From Clostridium cellulovorans 743B (GTDB lineage: Bacteria > Bacillota > Clostridia > Clostridiales > Clostridiaceae), in contig NC_014393.1 in assembly GCF_000145275.1 (NCBI RefSeq), positions 1,178,001 to 1,242,000 on the forward strand: 64,000 nt of DNA. Reading direction: 5' to 3'. Below are positions 62,902 to 64,000 of the stretch, in pieces (position 1 is the first letter of the stretch; every line of letters begins with the position of its first letter). The translations under genes and the position numbers were made by a program. The notes under the pieces are model-generated. The model made no database searches and had not been told where the DNA came from. It saw nothing but the letters and a program-made list of their open reading frames with translations.

Positions 62902-64000
62902 ATGAAGAATAAAAGATTTAAAAAGCTTAGAAATAGTTTAATAGCTGTAATGAGTATAGCTGTTTTGGTTTTAGCTAGTTCAAATATTTTTGCAACGAGT
63001 ACAGTGGGTGCAACTACATGGGATCCTGCTAATAAGGCAAGTAATGTAACATTATCAAATGATAATTTGACGACAGCATTTGGTGGTAATGTTGGTAACG
63101 TTAAAGCAACTAACTACAAAATATCTGGCAAGTGGTATTGGGAGTTAAAGATCATTAGCAGTTCCTGCGAACTGGTTGGAGTAGCTAATGAATTATTTAA
63201 TGTTACTAAAGATAATGGTACGTCAAATAATCAGTTAAGTTATTATGGATATGGTAGTACTATTTATCCAGGAATAAAAGGTTATGGGGAGTCTTTCGCG
63301 GGTGGAGATATTATAAGTATAGCATTAGATATAGATAATAAGAAAATTAGATTTGCAAAAAATGGAAAATGGTTTTCAGATATAAATTTACCTGCATGGA
63401 ATCAATATTATCCTTTCGTGACCTTTGGATCTAGTAGTGGTGGAGGAGTTCAAACTACTAACTTTGGTGCATCACCTTTCGCATATCAAGCACCTGTAGG
63501 ATTTTCGCCATTTGACAATACACCTATTGAAACTGCTTCTACAAGCATATCACTAAATAAATCTACAACTAACCTAAATGTGGAAGAAACAGAAAGCTTA
63601 GTAGCAACAATAACACCTTCAGAGGCAACAAACAAAAATATCATTTGGACATCAAGTGATACAGCAATAGCAACAGTTGATACAGCAGGAAAAATAACAG
63701 CAATAAAGGAAGGACAAGCAACTATTATAGCTAAAATAGAGAATACAGATATTACAGCAACTTGTATTGTCGACGTAACAGCAACAAAAGAAACTGTAAC
63801 CGTAGAATCAGAAAAAACCAAAATACCGGCAAATCAAGAATTTACAACAGATATAGTCTTACATAATGCTAAAGATACCTTTGCGGAAGACGTAAAAATC
63901 AACTACGACAAAGATTTATTTGAATATGTAGGTTACGAAGATATAGAAGGTTTAAAAGTTTATAAAGAAATAAAGAATCCTGAAACTGGTGATTTAAGAT
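62902..64000 (+). CDS. Secreted SPRY-BIG2 protein with a probable cohesin domain at the window edge (3' end outside window)
   Basis: ATG 62902 opens a frame that runs to the window end (366 codons). Signal peptide (SLIAVMSIAVLVLASSNIFA), then a SPRY/B30.2-like beta-sandwich (about 40-195: WYWELKIISSSCELVGVA, SIALDIDNKKIRFAKNGKWF). A BIG2 domain follows (SISLNKSTTNLNVEETESLV, IIWTSSDTAIATVDTAGKI). The last 55 visible residues (KIPANQEFTTDIVLHNAKD, AEDVKINYDKDLFEYVGYED) look like the first strands of a cohesin, the domain that binds dockerins. If so, this would be a scaffoldin-like or cohesin-bearing surface protein next to dockerin enzymes. The cohesin call rests on pattern only. Confidence 0.75.
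   Translation, partial: MKNKRFKKLRNSLIAVMSIAVLVLASSNIFATSTVGATTWDPANKASNVTLSNDNLTTAFGGNVGNVKATNYKISGKWYWELKIISSSCELVGVANELFNVTKDNGTSNNQLSYYGYGSTIYPGIKGYGESFAGGDIISIALDIDNKKIRFAKNGKWFSDINLPAWNQYYPFVTFGSSSGGGVQTTNFGASPFAYQAPVGFSPFDNTPIETASTSISLNKSTTNLNVEETESLVATITPSEATNKNIIWTSSDTAIATVDTAGKITAIKEGQATIIAKIENTDITATCIVDVTATKETVTVESEKTKIPANQEFTTDIVLHNAKDTFAEDVKINYDKDLFEYVGYEDIEGLKVYKEIKNPETGDLR

Overview
The window looks like a mesophilic, cellulosome-forming Clostridium. The DNA is very AT-rich and there are four proteins with type I dockerins (GDVNxDGxxNAxDxAxLKK). There is also a surface protein with a scaffoldin-type X2 module, a Spo0M homologue, an anaerobic sulfite reductase operon and many strong AGGAGG ribosome sites. 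Clostridium cellulovorans or a close relative is my inference from the dockerin style and the pectinase content. It was not tested by search. I see no rRNA, tRNA or CRISPR array.

Layout. 1-9.8 kb: the end of a membrane-anchored protein, nfo (endonuclease IV), an orphan sugar-binding protein, a heterodimeric ABC exporter, a DUF1275 membrane protein and a secreted PepSY/YcdB-like protein. 9.8-17.1 kb: a defence island. A P-loop ATPase and a very divergent adenosine deaminase form a RADAR (RdrA/RdrB) operon. A four-helix membrane protein is transcribed divergently; its predicted -35 box and that of rdrA lie in the two arms of one 18-bp palindrome. That membrane gene carries an in-frame TGA. 17.2-19.6 kb: a DUF4130-type protein and its partner radical SAM protein, a putative DNA modification or repair pair.

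20-27.5 kb: an F5/8C-BIG2 secreted protein, a papain-like protease with kelch repeats and two dockerins, and a GH5 cellulase with a dockerin. 27.8-31.1 kb: a chimeric lipoprotein/histidine-kinase fragment, an IS30-family element with phased 20-21 bp end repeats, and a DUF2975/XRE pair. 31.5-45 kb: mixed housekeeping and accessory genes (GNAT, FN3, SHOCT protein, SDR, an interrupted HAD phosphatase, GH43, MCP, lipoprotein, Spo0M, M23 peptidase) and a pectate lyase with a dockerin.

45.3-49.8 kb: a Crp/Fnr regulator followed by an FNT channel and asrABC, with a perfect TGTGA-N6-TCACA operator in front. 50.2-53.5 kb: an LPKTG-anchored repeat protein with an X2 module. 53.8-55.2 kb: a small membrane protein/XRE pair and an AraC regulator. 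55.4-62.4 kb: a pectin side-chain and backbone cluster (GH43 arabinanase, PL11 rhamnogalacturonan lyase with dockerin, PL1 lyase with a ricin-type module), several with LacI/CcpA-type operators. 62.9 kb to the end: the start of a secreted SPRY-BIG2 protein that appears to be entering a cohesin domain at the window edge.

How it fits together: the right half is a pectin and arabinan degradation region, partly cellulosomal, with carbon-catabolite-type control. The left half holds an anti-phage island. A dispersed palindromic repeat of about 80 bp (MITE-like) occurs in at least four intergenic regions.
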